DNA from: Peptoniphilus sp. KCTC 25270
GTDB lineage: Bacteria > Bacillota > Clostridia > Tissierellales > Peptoniphilaceae
NCBI RefSeq assembly: GCF_021012875.1
Contig: NZ_JAJMZJ010000002.1
Coordinates: 124,001-188,000 of the forward strand
DNA length: 64,000 bases
Direction: 5' to 3'
A model generated the notes under the pieces. It was not told the DNA's origin. It worked only from the letters and a program-made list of their open reading frames with translations, and did not search any database. The translations under genes and the position numbers were made by a program. Position 1 is the first letter of the stretch; every line of letters starts with the position of its first letter. Of this stretch, positions 18,618-28,418 are shown piece after piece.

Positions 18618-19985
18618 TTATAGAACTTCTCGAATTACTTCAATTAGCGTTCGTTTCTCTACAATTTTCAATTTTCCATATTCTTTTTCTTTGATTTTTT
18701 CTGGCAATTTCCCTGTATAAAGGGTTCTATATCCCATTCGTGAGGCTTCTTTAATTCTTGCTTCCATAGAAGGTACGGTTTTTATTTCTCCCGTCAATCC
18801 AACATCTCCAATAAATAGCGTCCCATTATCAATGGGGCGATTTTTTATGGCCGAAGCAATGCTCATAAGAACGGCTAAATTGCTGGCATTTTCTTTTAAT
18901 TTAATGCCTCCTGTAGTCTTTAGAACTACATTTTTTTCGTAAAAGGGAATTTGTGCCCGTTCTTCCAAAATAGAAAGCAAGATGCCCAATTGATCCCTTC
19001 GCAAACATTCCGATATCCTTTGAGGATAAGCACCATAGGATTTGCTTACCAAACTTTCCACTTCCACAATGACAGGCCGCGTTCCCTCTCGCACAATGGA
19101 AAGGGCACTTCCTGAAACCTCTTCTCCAGATTCTCTTACGGTCATAAAATATTCTGACGGGTTGTCAATTGAGGTCATCCCGTTTTCATCCATATGGAAA
19201 AATCCCATTTCTCCTGTGGAGCCAAAACGATTTTTCGTGGCCATTAATACTCGAAGTTCCCCATTCATTTCGTGATCAATAAACAAAACAGTATCTACCA
19301 AATGTTCCAAAGCGCGAACCCCCGCTAAAGATTCTGTTTTGGTTAATTGTCCTACAAAAAACACCATTCTTGGGCGATTGGGATCTTTTGCCTCTTCTAC
19401 TAAAGCATGGGCACATTCCATGGTTTGTGTCGGAGAACCGGCACGTGCTGGAAATTCTTCTAGGGTAAAAGTTTGGATACTATCTAAAATAATCGCATCC
19501 ACATCTAGTTCATGAATCTGATTCAATACATCATCCATAGAATTGCCAGCGTAAATCCAAACATTTTCAGAAATCTCTTCCGAAATTCTCTGGGCGCGCT
19601 CCTTAATTTGGCTTTCGCTTTCTTCCCCAGAAGCATAGAGAACGCTTAAACCACGATTCCCCAAATCGTTGGCAATTTGAAAAAGCAAGGTCGATTTCCC
19701 GGCGCCGGGTTTTGCCGCCAAAATTGTTACGCCGTCTACTAAAATTCCCCCACCCATTACTCGGTCAAATTCCGTATAACTGGTAGAAAATCTTCTTTTC
19801 CCCGTTCCTTCCACTTCTCTCAATCGCTTGGTTTTTACCGAACGCTTTGTTCCAGAACGGCTGTGGGAACTTTCTTCCTCCAACTCCAAAGTGTTCCAAG
19901 AGCCACAAGAAGGACATTTGCTAAAATATCCTGCTGAAGAATAGCCACAATGGCTACATCTATAATTGCTCTTCTTCTTTGCCAT
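18618..19985 (-). CDS. radA: DNA repair protein RadA
   Basis: RecA-like branch-migration helicase in recombinational repair. 455 residues: zinc finger C10/C13/C24/C27, P-loop AKPGAGKS at 91-98, the RadA-specific KNRFGSTGEMG (about 250-260) and a Lon-protease-like C-terminal domain with GDVGLTGEI. It is the last gene of the ctsR operon; its start lies 26 bp inside the clpC end. Confidence 0.97.
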   Translation of the reverse strand: MAKKKSNYRCSHCGYSSAGYFSKCPSCGSWNTLELEEESSHSRSGTKRSVKTKRLREVEGTGKRRFSTSYTEFDRVMGGGILVDGVTILAAKPGAGKSTLLFQIANDLGNRGLSVLYASGEESESQIKERAQRISEEISENVWIYAGNSMDDVLNQIHELDVDAIILDSIQTFTLEEFPARAGSPTQTMECAHALVEEAKDPNRPRMVFFVGQLTKTESLAGVRALEHLVDTVLFIDHEMNGELRVLMATKNRFGSTGEMGFFHMDENGMTSIDNPSEYFMTVRESGEEVSGSALSIVREGTRPVIVEVESLVSKSYGAYPQRISECLRRDQLGILLSILEERAQIPFYEKNVVLKTTGGIKLKENASNLAVLMSIASAIKNRPIDNGTLFIGDVGLTGEIKTVPSMEARIKEASRMGYRTLYTGKLPEKIKEKEYGKLKIVEKRTLIEVIREVL

Positions 19986-22452
19986 ATTCTTCTTCCTCGA
20001 TTGCTTCTAATTTTTCTTCCTTTTCTTCTGGAATGAATACAAGAGCCTCATCTTTTACATCAATTCGGATTTTATTTTCCTTGGATATTTTTCCAGATAA
20101 AATTTCATCTGCTAAACGATCTTCAATGTGTTTTCGAATCGAGCGTTCCAATGGTCTTGCACCATATTCTTCGTCAAATCCAGCTTTTCCAACAAAATCT
20201 ACCACACTTGGTGCAAAGGAAATGTGGAATCCTGAATCTTCCAATCGTTCTTCCAACTCTTTTAGCATCAAGGCTACAATTTCTGAAACTTGCTCTTTTT
20301 CCAAGGACTTAAAGACAATAATATCATCGATTCGATTTAAGAATTCTGGGCGGAAAGTTCGTTTTAGTTCTTGATTGATTGTATCCACCATTTTGTCATA
20401 AGCTGCCGTTTCTTCTTTTGATGGCGCTCCAAATCCTAATGTTTTTTGTTTCTTCAAAAGAGTCGCCCCTACATTGGAAGTCAGAATCAATACCGTATTT
20501 TTGAAATCAATGGTACGTCCTTGGCCGTCTGTTAATCGACCGTCATCTAAAATTTGTAGCAACATATTGAAAACGTCTGGGTGTGCTTTTTCAATTTCAT
20601 CAAACAACACTACACTATAAGGTTGACGGCGAACGGCTTCTGTCAATTGGCCCCCTTCATCGTAACCTACATATCCTGGAGGGGATCCCACTAAGCGAGA
20701 CACTGAATGCTTTTCCATATATTCACTCATGTCAATTCGAATCATCGCGTCTTCATCTCCAAATAAAGACTCTGCTAAACTCTTTGCCAAATAGGTTTTT
20801 CCCACTCCCGTTGGCCCAACAAAAATAAAAGAACCGATTGGTTTATCGGGTGATTTTAGCCCAACTCTTGCTCGTTTGATGGCACGAGAAACCGATTCTA
20901 CCGCCATTTTTTGCCCAATGACTTTATCGTTTAATTCCTCTTCCAAATGCAAAAGTTTTTCGCTTTCTTCTGCATTCATTGTCGTAACAGGAACGCCACT
21001 CCAATCGCTGACAATTTCTGCAATTTCTTCGAATCCAACCACCATTTTCTTGTCGTGTTTTTGGCGATCCCAATCTTTTTTCTTATTTTCTAAGTTTTCC
21101 CTTAATTCTTTTTCTTCATCTCGAAGTTTCGCTGCCTGCTCAAAATTTTGATTGTTTACGGCTTCTTCTTTTTCCTTAGAAAGTTTTTCCAATTTCCCTT
21201 CCAATTCTTTCAAATCTTCTGGACTTTTGAAATTTTCTACACGGATTTTTGACGCCGCTTCATCAATTAAATCAATGGCTTTATCCGGCAAAAATCGATC
21301 GTTAATATATCGGTCGGAAAGTTCCGCCGCCGCTCTTAAAGCTTCATCGCTTACTTTTACATTGTGGTGGGCTTCGTATTTATCTCGAATTCCCTCCATA
21401 ATTTGAATCGTTTCTTCTACACTTGGCTCTTCCACCATAATTGGCATCAAACGACGTTCAAAGGCCGGATCTTTCTCAATATCTTTTCGATATTCATCAA
21501 TGGTTGTAGCACCAATAATTTGCAAATCTCCTTTGGTTAAAGAAGGTTTCAAAATATTTGACGCATCCATAGCTCCCTCTGCGGCCCCAGCCCCAATGAT
21601 TACGTGGATTTCGTCAATGAACAAAATAACGTCCTCTCGCTCTTCCACTTCTTTAATCACTGCTTTTAAGCGTTCTTCAAAATCTCCCCGGTATTTTGCT
21701 CCTGCAATCAATCCGGAAACATCCAAGGTGTAAATTTTCTTTTCTTTTATAATATCTGGAACATTTCCCTCTACAATTTTTTGAGCCAAACCTTCTGCAA
21801 TGGCTGTCTTTCCAACGCCTGGCTCTCCAATTAAAACCGGGTTATTCTTTGTACGACGACTTAACACTTGAATGATACGCTCAATTTCTTCTTGTCGTCC
21901 AATCACAGGATCTACTTTGGCATCTTTAGCTCGCTTATTTAGATTCACGCCGTATTTTTCCAAGGCAGATTCTTCTTTTTTTCCTTTTCCACCACTTGCA
22001 GATTCTTTTCCTTTTTCCGTATTATGAATGGCCTCAATAATAGATTGTTCCAACACTTGAACATCCACACCAAAGTTTTTCAAAACCAAAACAGCAATTC
22101 CTTGGCCTTCTCGCAAAATACCAATTAATAAATGTTCTGTTCCAATATAATTGTGTTCTAGCTCATTGGCCGCTTCCAAGGACAATTCAAAAATCTTTTT
22201 GGTTCTTGGGGTATAGGTCAGTGTTTTTACTGGGCCTTCCTCCTTGGAAATCAATTCCAATATGGCCTCTTTTGCCATTCTATATTCTATTCCCACTTGC
22301 CCTAAAATCGATTGGGCTTCTCCTGGTTCTTTTAGCAGCCCCAATAAAATATGCTCCGAACCAATGTAAGAATGACCTTGTTCCCTCGCCTCTGCTTGAG
22401 CAAATACCATGGCTCTTTGGCTTTTTTCTGTAAATTTTCCGAACATTGCCAT
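19960..22452 (-). CDS. clpC: ClpC ATPase, ClpP protease partner
   Basis: AAA+ unfoldase that feeds substrates to ClpP, often after McsB arginine phosphorylation. I start at 22452 ([12 protein letters not shown], 830 residues) because GGAGG lies just upstream and residues before it do not resemble ClpC. Two N-terminal Clp repeats (to about 145), first Walker A GEPGVGKT at about 209-216, a UVR motif in a short middle domain (about 415-445) and second Walker A GPTGVGKT near 540 are present. The UVR motif and short middle domain separate it from ClpB. Its ATG shares a base with the mcsB stop. Confidence 0.97.
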   Translation of the reverse strand: MAMFGKFTEKSQRAMVFAQAEAREQGHSYIGSEHILLGLLKEPGEAQSILGQVGIEYRMAKEAILELISKEEGPVKTLTYTPRTKKIFELSLEAANELEHNYIGTEHLLIGILREGQGIAVLVLKNFGVDVQVLEQSIIEAIHNTEKGKESASGGKGKKEESALEKYGVNLNKRAKDAKVDPVIGRQEEIERIIQVLSRRTKNNPVLIGEPGVGKTAIAEGLAQKIVEGNVPDIIKEKKIYTLDVSGLIAGAKYRGDFEERLKAVIKEVEEREDVILFIDEIHVIIGAGAAEGAMDASNILKPSLTKGDLQIIGATTIDEYRKDIEKDPAFERRLMPIMVEEPSVEETIQIMEGIRDKYEAHHNVKVSDEALRAAAELSDRYINDRFLPDKAIDLIDEAASKIRVENFKSPEDLKELEGKLEKLSKEKEEAVNNQNFEQAAKLRDEEKELRENLENKKKDWDRQKHDKKMVVGFEEIAEIVSDWSGVPVTTMNAEESEKLLHLEEELNDKVIGQKMAVESVSRAIKRARVGLKSPDKPIGSFIFVGPTGVGKTYLAKSLAESLFGDEDAMIRIDMSEYMEKHSVSRLVGSPPGYVGYDEGGQLTEAVRRQPYSVVLFDEIEKAHPDVFNMLLQILDDGRLTDGQGRTIDFKNTVLILTSNVGATLLKKQKTLGFGAPSKEETAAYDKMVDTINQELKRTFRPEFLNRIDDIIVFKSLEKEQVSEIVALMLKELEERLEDSGFHISFAPSVVDFVGKAGFDEEYGARPLERSIRKHIEDRLADEILSGKISKENKIRIDVKDEALVFIPEEKEEKLEAIEEEEYGKEEEQL

Positions 22453-23441
22453 TAAAATACCTCCTTCATTAAGGATCTCGCCCGTTTTGCACGATAAATA
22501 TTCCCGCTTTTTTCGTCGAGATAAGATCCTCTCTCTATTTGTAAATGTGCCTTCCCTAGGGAAACGCACTCATCGTAATAATCAAAATCTTTGGCATTTT
22601 TCAATACCGATAAATCAATACCCAATTTAACATGGCTCAAATGTTCCAAACTTTCCTCATAAGGTAAAATTCTTGCATTTCGCAAAATTCCATAAGATCG
22701 GCGAGCCATATCCTCTAAATCAATCAGATGATCCAAGTACAATTCTTTTCTCTTCATTCTTTCTAAAGCTACAATTTCCAGTACAAGAGATTGGGCTTTT
22801 TGAATAAAATCTTCCTCTTTCAATCCAAGGGTTCTCTCGTTGGAAATTTGATAAATATGCCCTGTACTCTTGGTTCCTTCTCCATTCATACCTCGAAGAA
22901 CAAATCCCATCCGATTGATGGAACGATGAATGTTCTCCATGCCAAAATGATCCAATGCAGGCAAATGCAACATACAAGATGCTCGTAAACCCGTTCCTAC
23001 ATTGGTTGGACAAGCGGTTAAATAGCCCATTGTATCATCAAAGGAAAAGTATAATTTTTCTTCTAATTCTTCATTGAGTTTGGCCAAAACATTGTATTCT
23101 TCCTTTAGATGAAGACCCTTTCGCATATCTTGAACACGAAGATGGTCCTCTTCCATTAACATAATCACAATGCCTTCTGGCCCCGTGAAAAAAGAGCTAA
23201 TTCCTTTATTCTTCAACAATTGATAGCTAATTTGATTTTCTTCAATTGCATACATAATTTCCAAAGGACTCATTCGAGACAATTCATAAAAGGTCCAATA
23301 ATCTTCCCTTTCATCTAAAGTCTGAAAAATTTTCTCCTTTAGCCTTTCTGCCTCTTCTTCACCGATTCGATTGGGAAAGGGAAACCCTTCTATATTTCGT
23401 GCCAAACGAACACGACTGGTTAACAAAATTTGATCATTCAT
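22452..23441 (-). CDS. mcsB: Protein arginine kinase McsB
   Basis: ATP:guanido phosphotransferase that phosphorylates arginines, marking proteins for ClpC-ClpP and inactivating CtsR. The start at 23441 gives 329 residues beginning MNDQILLTSRVRLARNIEGF, matching known McsB. CPTNVGTGLRASCMLHLPAL is the conserved active-site loop. An in-frame extension of 23 residues upstream overlaps mcsA and lacks homology. It overlaps the mcsA stop by 8 bp and the clpC start by one base (TAATG). Confidence 0.96.
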   Translation of the reverse strand: MNDQILLTSRVRLARNIEGFPFPNRIGEEEAERLKEKIFQTLDEREDYWTFYELSRMSPLEIMYAIEENQISYQLLKNKGISSFFTGPEGIVIMLMEEDHLRVQDMRKGLHLKEEYNVLAKLNEELEEKLYFSFDDTMGYLTACPTNVGTGLRASCMLHLPALDHFGMENIHRSINRMGFVLRGMNGEGTKSTGHIYQISNERTLGLKEEDFIQKAQSLVLEIVALERMKRKELYLDHLIDLEDMARRSYGILRNARILPYEESLEHLSHVKLGIDLSVLKNAKDFDYYDECVSLGKAHLQIERGSYLDEKSGNIYRAKRARSLMKEVF

Positions 23442-24003
23442 GTTCCTCAGACTCCCTCCCCTTAATTTCATCTCGAAGGATTGCCGCATCTTCATACCGT
23501 TCCTCTTCAATGGCTAGGGCCAATCTCTTCTTTAACTCTTCCAAAGAAACCTCTTCCTTTGGCTTTTTCTCTTCCTCTATTTCTGTCTTTGGAGAAATCT
23601 CTTCTTCCTTTGCCTTCACTGGTCCCATATAAGCGGGACGATGCCCCTCATGATAAATGGTTCCGTGAAGATGTTCTACAATTTTCTCTAATTCCTTTTG
23701 GAAGGATTCGTAACAATGAGAGCATCCGAGCAACGTTGTTTTATTAAATTCTGCCAAACTATGATTGCATTCTGGACAACGAATATCCGTCACCTTTTCT
23801 CGATCCTCTTCATTTAAGAACAAAGAAAAAATTTGTTCCATAAAATTATTTAAGTTGGGATCCTTGAAAATCGAAACATGAAATTCTTCTCCTAAAAACT
23901 TTTGAATGCACTCATGACAAATATGCACTTCTTTTACCTCATTGTTTTCAATGGTTAAATAAGTCACTTGCGCTTCGTTCTTATTGCACTCATTACATAA
24001 CAT
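23434..24003 (-). CDS. mcsA: McsA, activator of McsB
   Basis: 189-residue zinc-binding partner of McsB. Two CxxC pairs form the N-terminal zinc site (C3/C6 and C29/C32), with a second CPEC..CSHC site at about 90-115. The C-terminus has a UVR motif (LALAIEEERYEDAAILRDEIKG region) like that in ClpC. An acidic, Lys-rich linker separates the two halves. Gene order ctsR-mcsA-mcsB-clpC is the classic Firmicutes arrangement. Confidence 0.95.
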   Translation of the reverse strand: MLCNECNKNEAQVTYLTIENNEVKEVHICHECIQKFLGEEFHVSIFKDPNLNNFMEQIFSLFLNEEDREKVTDIRCPECNHSLAEFNKTTLLGCSHCYESFQKELEKIVEHLHGTIYHEGHRPAYMGPVKAKEEEISPKTEIEEEKKPKEEVSLEELKKRLALAIEEERYEDAAILRDEIKGRESEEHE

Positions 24004-24015
24004 CCTTCCACCTCC

Positions 24016-24471
24016 TTATGAAAAAATCCCTAGCAATAGATTTTGAAAAATCTCTGCCCGCAATTGATTCCGTTCATCCTTTGCCAAAGTTAAGGCCCGG
24101 TCGCTTAAAGCAATTTGAAGCAATCGTCCCTCTCTCTCGCTAATAATCTCTGAATCCATTAACGCTTGTAACAATTCGTCCGAGCGATTTTTGGTTAAAC
24201 TATCCCCGACTTCTTCTTGAAACATTTCCAATACTTCTCGGTCATCTTGGATTTCTACCCGTACAATACGAATAAAACCACCACCGCCTCGTCGAGATTC
24301 CACATAATATCCCTTATAAGGAGTAAAACGCGTCGTTAAAACATAATTGATTTGACTAGGAGCACAGTGAAAATGCTCCGCCAAGACATTTCTCTGAATT
24401 TCTATATGTCCATTGGCCTCTGCCAAAAGTTCTCGAATATATTCTTCAATATGGTTACTAAGACGTGCCAT
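24016..24471 (-). CDS. ctsR: CtsR, class III heat-shock repressor
   Basis: Dimeric winged-helix repressor of clp genes, inactivated by heat and by McsB. I start at ATG 24471 (MARLSNHIEEYIREL, 151 residues), which matches family starts; the upstream ATG at 24513 would overlap the -10. The wing contains SRRGGGGFIRI, the glycine-rich thermosensing loop. It is first in the operon, whose promoter has one CtsR box overlapping the -35 and another further upstream. Confidence 0.96.
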   Translation of the reverse strand: MARLSNHIEEYIRELLAEANGHIEIQRNVLAEHFHCAPSQINYVLTTRFTPYKGYYVESRRGGGGFIRIVRVEIQDDREVLEMFQEEVGDSLTKNRSDELLQALMDSEIISEREGRLLQIALSDRALTLAKDERNQLRAEIFQNLLLGIFS

Positions 24472-24511
24472 ACATTCACAACCTTTCCATAGAATCTTCC
24501 ATTCTTTTCTC

Positions 24512-24540
24512 ATTATATATTAAAGGTCAAAGAATATCAA
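24512..24540 (-). promoter_or_regulatory. Sigma-A promoter of ctsR operon
   Basis: -35 TTGATA (24540-24535), 17-bp spacer, -10 TATAAT (24517-24512). Confidence 0.8.
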
Positions 24541-24541
24541 G
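24525..24541 (+). promoter_or_regulatory. CtsR box overlapping the ctsR -35
   Basis: GGTCAAA-GAA-TATCAAG: one perfect heptamer and one degenerate one in the CtsR spacing, covering the -35 and part of the spacer. Confidence 0.75.
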
Positions 24542-24549
24542 GTTTATTA

Positions 24550-24566
24550 TTTGACCTTCTTTTTCT
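24550..24566 (-). promoter_or_regulatory. Second, weaker CtsR box upstream of ctsR
   Basis: Minus-strand AGAAAAA-GAA-GGTCAAA: one perfect half and one poor half, 8 bp from the first box, in opposite orientation. Confidence 0.55.
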
Positions 24567-24634
24567 ATTCCTTTTTTATGATACTATTTGATATAATTAA
24601 TCATTAGAAACAATATTTCACTGGAGGATATTTT

Positions 24635-25534
24635 ATGAATCAAAGAAAAGCCGACTTGATGTTGCTCTTTATTACTATTACTTGGGGATTTAGCTTTTTG
24701 TTAACCGATATTGCATTAAAAGAATTCTCTCCTTTTTTCTTAAATGCATTCCGATTTCTAGTCGGTTTTAGCGTGATTTTTTTAACTCAGTTCAAACATA
24801 TGAAAAATCCTAGCTCTACTACGATTTTGTATTCCATTTTAACAGGAACGGTTTTGTTCTGTGTCTATTTGGGCGCTACCTTCGGCGTAAAGTATACGAC
24901 CCTTACCAATGCTGGATTTTTATCTTGTATTACGGTTATTCTCGTTCCTATTTTTTCGCAGCTCGTTTATCGCAGACCTGTCCCTTCTCGTGCATGGATT
25001 GTCGTTGTGGTTGCTACGATAGGAATCGCTCTTATGACTTTGGATGAAAATTTCTCAATTAATCCAAAAAATCTAAAGGGAGATTTGCTCTGTTTATTCT
25101 GTGCCGCTTCCTATGCCAATCATCTATTGATTACAGAAAAAGCCGTTGCAATCCCTACGGTAGATCCTCTTCAACTAGGAACGTATCAAATTATCGTATG
25201 TAGTATTCTAAATTTAATTTGTAGTTTTATTTTTGAAACCCCTGCTCTTCCTTCTTCTTCCACTGTTTGGATGGCTGTTTTATTCCTAGCTGTTTTCTGT
25301 ACAGGAATTTCCTTCGTAGTTCAACCTATCGCCCAACAATTTACAACCGCTACACATGTAGGAGTCATTTATACACTAGAACCTGTTATTGCAGGACTTT
25401 TAGCATGGTTTGTTGTAGGGGAAGCCTTTAATTTACGAAAATTAATCGGAGCTATTATTTTGGTTTTATCCATTTTGGTAATGGAATTAACCCCTTCAAA
25501 AAAAGCTCCTTTGGACCAAGATTTAGAATTATAA
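24635..25534 (+). CDS. DMT-superfamily (EamA) permease
   Basis: 299 residues, ten predicted membrane helices formed by two EamA repeats (about 10-135 and 150-285). The repeat signatures are TWGFSFLLTDIALKEFSPFF and LEPVIAGLLAWFVVGEAFN. Family members export amino acids or metabolites; the substrate is not predictable. It is a single-gene unit divergent from ctsR with its own terminator. Confidence 0.9.
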   Translation: MNQRKADLMLLFITITWGFSFLLTDIALKEFSPFFLNAFRFLVGFSVIFLTQFKHMKNPSSTTILYSILTGTVLFCVYLGATFGVKYTTLTNAGFLSCITVILVPIFSQLVYRRPVPSRAWIVVVVATIGIALMTLDENFSINPKNLKGDLLCLFCAASYANHLLITEKAVAIPTVDPLQLGTYQIIVCSILNLICSFIFETPALPSSSTVWMAVLFLAVFCTGISFVVQPIAQQFTTATHVGVIYTLEPVIAGLLAWFVVGEAFNLRKLIGAIILVLSILVMELTPSKKAPLDQDLEL

Positions 25535-25548
25535 TTTTTTCAAACAAA

Positions 25549-25580
25549 AAAACCGAGAGTTCAACGCTCTCGGTTTTTTA
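25549..25580 (+). terminator. Terminator of EamA permease gene
   Basis: Stem ACCGAGAG/CTCTCGGT followed by TTTTTT. Confidence 0.9.
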
Positions 25581-25616
25581 TTTTCCATTTTAACTTCTTC
25601 TTTTTATTTCTTCCCA

Positions 25617-25645
25617 ATAAAAAAGTCGAGGCAAAACCTCGACTT
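25617..25645 (-). terminator. Terminator of secG-hppA operon
   Basis: Stem AAGTCGAGG/CCTCGACTT, loop TTTTG, T-run on the minus strand. Confidence 0.9.
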
Positions 25646-25655
25646 CTCTTTTATC

Positions 25656-27656
25656 TTATAGGAAGATTCCTCCAACTGATACGACAACTGGAGCAAATAC
25701 TAAAGATACAACAGTGATCAATTTGATCAAGATGTTCAAACTTGGTCCAGAAGTATCCTTAAATGGATCCCCAACAGTATCGCCTGTTACAGCTGCTTTG
25801 TGGGCTTCAGAACCTTTACCACCGTGAACTCCACCTTCAATATATTTTTTCGCATTATCCCATGCACCACCGGCATTACTCATAAAGATCGCCATTAGTA
25901 CACCTGTAATTAATGCACCGGCTTGCAATCCACCAAGAGCTTCAGCTCCTAATAAGAAACCTACTAATAATGGAGCAACTACGGCAATTACACCAGGGAT
26001 AATCATTTCACGAAGAGCTGCTGATGTAGAAATATCTACACAACGAGCGTAATCTGGAGTTGCTGTTCCTTCCATAATTCCAGGAATCGCTTTGAATTGG
26101 CGACGAACTTCATCGATCATAGAAGAAGCTGCGTTACCTACAGCACTCATAGTCAAAGCAGAGAACGCAAATGGCAACATACCACCAATAAATGTACCCG
26201 CAATTACAGATGGACGAGAAATATCAATTCCAGTCAAGCCTGTTGCTTGAATATAAGATACGAACAATGACAAGGCAGTCAATGCAGCAGAACCGATTGC
26301 AAAACCTTTACCAATCGCAGCTGTTGTGTTACCTACTGCGTCAAGAGAGTCAGTGATTTCACGAACTTCATCTGGCAATTCACACATTTCAGCAATACCA
26401 CCAGCATTATCAGCAATTGGTCCATAAGCATCTACAGCAATTGTAGAAGCTGTTGTTGCCAACATACCTACCGCTGCCAAAGAAATACTATACAATCCAA
26501 AAACAGCATCTGTGTTTCCGCCACCTAAACTATAAGCAACGATAATACCAATAGCCAATACAATGATTGGTCCTACAGTAGACATCATACCAACAGAAAG
26601 ACCAGAAATAATATTTGTAGAAGCTCCTGTTTCAGATTCACGAGCGATTCTTTGTACTGGGCTGTATTCTGCAGCAGTGTAATACTCTGTAATTTTAGAA
26701 ATAATCAAACCAACAACCACACCGATGATTACAGGCATTAACATCGTGAAGTTCCCAAAAATCATATTGGATAAAACACCAGCGGCAATGATTGTAATAA
26801 TAGATGCAATATAAGTACCATTATTCAAAGCTTTTTGAGGGTTTTTGTCCCCTTTAACGAAGAACATAGAAACCATAGAAGCCACAATACCTACTACAGC
26901 GATTCCAAGACCAAAAGTAACCCCGTCTTCACCAAAAGCAACAACACCTAAAGTGATTACAGATAATAAAGCACCTACATAAGACTCGAATAAGTCAGCG
27001 CCCATACCTGCAACGTCCCCTACGTTATCCCCTACGTTATCAGCGATTACCGCTGGGTTACGAGGATCGTCTTCAGGAATTCCCGCTTCTACTTTTCCTA
27101 CAAGGTCCGCTCCAACGTCAGCAGCTTTTGTATAGATACCGCCACCAACACGAGCAAATAAAGCAATAGAAGATGCCCCTAAAGAGAAACCAGTAATGAT
27201 TTCTGGGTTTCCAAAAACCATGTAGAAAATAGAAATACCAATAATACCAAGGCCTACTACAAAAAGACCCATTACAGCACCACCAGAGAAAGCAATATCT
27301 AAAGCTTTGCCCATTCCACTTTTGTATGCTGCATTTGCTGTACGAACATTGGCTTTTGTTGCCGTTTGCATACCAACGTAACCAGCGCAAACACTAAAGC
27401 AAGCACCAACTACGAAACATACAGCTGTTTGCCAACCAATTGCTGCAAAAAGAATTACAGCCAAAACAATTACAAATACAACAAGCGCTTTGTACTCACG
27501 TGTTAAAAACGCCATAGCTCCTTCGTGGATATAACCTGAAATTTCAGTCATTCTTTCGTTTCCAGAATCTTGTTTCGCAATATAAGAATATTTATAAAGA
27601 CCAAAAAGAATCGCTAAAACACCCACAATAGAAGCAATGATAGAAATATTATTCAT
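25656..27656 (-). CDS. hppA: K+-dependent membrane pyrophosphatase (ion pump)
   Basis: Pumps Na+ and/or H+ outward using PPi hydrolysis. 666 residues with about 16 membrane helices. The PPi/Mg site is seen in [22 protein letters not shown] and [20 protein letters not shown]. The sequence [19 protein letters not shown] carries Ala where K+-independent enzymes have Lys, marking a K+-dependent type, many of which move Na+. It follows secG by 26 bp with no terminator between, so they share a transcript. Pairing with nhaC nearby points to a sodium economy. Confidence 0.96.
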   Translation of the reverse strand: MNNISIIASIVGVLAILFGLYKYSYIAKQDSGNERMTEISGYIHEGAMAFLTREYKALVVFVIVLAVILFAAIGWQTAVCFVVGACFSVCAGYVGMQTATKANVRTANAAYKSGMGKALDIAFSGGAVMGLFVVGLGIIGISIFYMVFGNPEIITGFSLGASSIALFARVGGGIYTKAADVGADLVGKVEAGIPEDDPRNPAVIADNVGDNVGDVAGMGADLFESYVGALLSVITLGVVAFGEDGVTFGLGIAVVGIVASMVSMFFVKGDKNPQKALNNGTYIASIITIIAAGVLSNMIFGNFTMLMPVIIGVVVGLIISKITEYYTAAEYSPVQRIARESETGASTNIISGLSVGMMSTVGPIIVLAIGIIVAYSLGGGNTDAVFGLYSISLAAVGMLATTASTIAVDAYGPIADNAGGIAEMCELPDEVREITDSLDAVGNTTAAIGKGFAIGSAALTALSLFVSYIQATGLTGIDISRPSVIAGTFIGGMLPFAFSALTMSAVGNAASSMIDEVRRQFKAIPGIMEGTATPDYARCVDISTSAALREMIIPGVIAVVAPLLVGFLLGAEALGGLQAGALITGVLMAIFMSNAGGAWDNAKKYIEGGVHGGKGSEAHKAAVTGDTVGDPFKDTSGPSLNILIKLITVVSLVFAPVVVSVGGIFL

Positions 27657-27682
27657 TCTTCATACACCCCTTAATTTAATAA

Positions 27683-27913
27683 TTATGAAATTGCCGCAAT
27701 CGCTAGAGCAACAACAACAAATACGATACTGGATACCATTGTAACCTTTTTCAACATTTCCTTACGGCTTGTTCCACGATTAGCGCCCCAATCGGAACCA
27801 CCACCAACGTTGCCATCTATTGTACCCAATCCAACTTGTTCACTCTCTTGCATAACGACAGAAACAATAACGACAATACTAGAAATTGCTAAAAGTATAC
27901 TTAAAATAGTCAT
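27683..27913 (-). CDS. secG: Preprotein translocase subunit SecG
   Basis: Small SecYEG subunit. I start at 27913 (MTILSILLAISSIVV, 76 residues), directly after GGGAGGTG; the longer open frame adds 22 charged residues with no homology. Two membrane helices (about 2-22 and 55-75) flank a QESEQVGLGTIDG..GGGSDWG loop typical of SecG. secG usually precedes rnr-smpB in Clostridia; here it precedes hppA instead. Confidence 0.93.
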   Translation of the reverse strand: MTILSILLAISSIVVIVSVVMQESEQVGLGTIDGNVGGGSDWGANRGTSRKEMLKKVTMVSSIVFVVVALAIAAIS

Positions 27914-27969
27914 ATCCCACCTCCCTATTCTATTCATCTCTTTTTTCGATCCATATCGATAACGTTTCA

Positions 27970-27998
27970 ATTTTACCATAGTCTATAGTTAAAATCAA
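27970..27998 (-). promoter_or_regulatory. Promoter of secG-hppA
   Basis: -35 TTGATT (27998-27993), 17-bp spacer, -10 TAAAAT (27975-27970). Confidence 0.6.
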
Positions 27999-28315
27999 TG
28001 AAAAACGGCTTGACTATCGACCATATACAATAAAATTCTAGAAAATTTTCTAAGCAATCTTTATAAAATCTTTTTCATATAAAAATGTTCACATTTTTGT
28101 AAAAATTCCCGTCAATTTTCTTCTTTTTCCAAAATCCGTCAGTTTTCTACCTCATTTTTATTATATTTCATTATTTTGATTAATAACACAATCGATTTTG
28201 AGTTTTGGGACTTTGAAAAGATTAATTATTTATTTGACAAATGAGTCTTCATGCGTCTTCAGGCAATTGTGATAAAGTGATGATCGTTTTTTGTAATTTT
28301 TATATACTAAAACGC

Positions 28316-28344
28316 TTGCAAATTTAATTTTTTACACTTATTAT
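28316..28344 (+). promoter_or_regulatory. Promoter of nhaC-like gene
   Basis: -35 TTGCAA (28316-28321), 17-bp spacer, -10 TATTAT (28339-28344); start near 28351. Confidence 0.65.
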
Positions 28345-28418
28345 ATAGGTATGAACTTTGAGAAACGGAATTTCTTAAAGTTGTACGCTATTATCTATAT
28401 ACTTTGGGGGTGTATAAA

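Larger units (their letters stand above)
27914..28418. other. Intergenic region secG / nhaC
   Basis: About 500 bp of AT-rich DNA. It holds the divergent secG and nhaC promoters, a 14-bp palindrome TAGAAAATTTTCTA (28039-28052), an AAAAATG-TTCA-CATTTTT dyad (28081-28098) and a tandem 10-bp repeat ATG(A/C)GTCTTC (28241-28260). No ORF or recognised RNA family is seen. Confidence 0.5.

Noticed and set aside
22453-22569. N-terminal extension of clpC
   Set aside because: The 39 extra residues overlap the mcsB end in another frame, lack homology and precede the clear GGAGG box.
28032-28052. CodY box in the secG/nhaC intergenic region
   Set aside because: Three mismatches to the consensus in AT-rich DNA; a chance match is likely.
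28234-28262. Promoter from TTGACA at 28234
   Set aside because: No -10 at 16-18 bp; the tandem 10-bp repeat fills the space.
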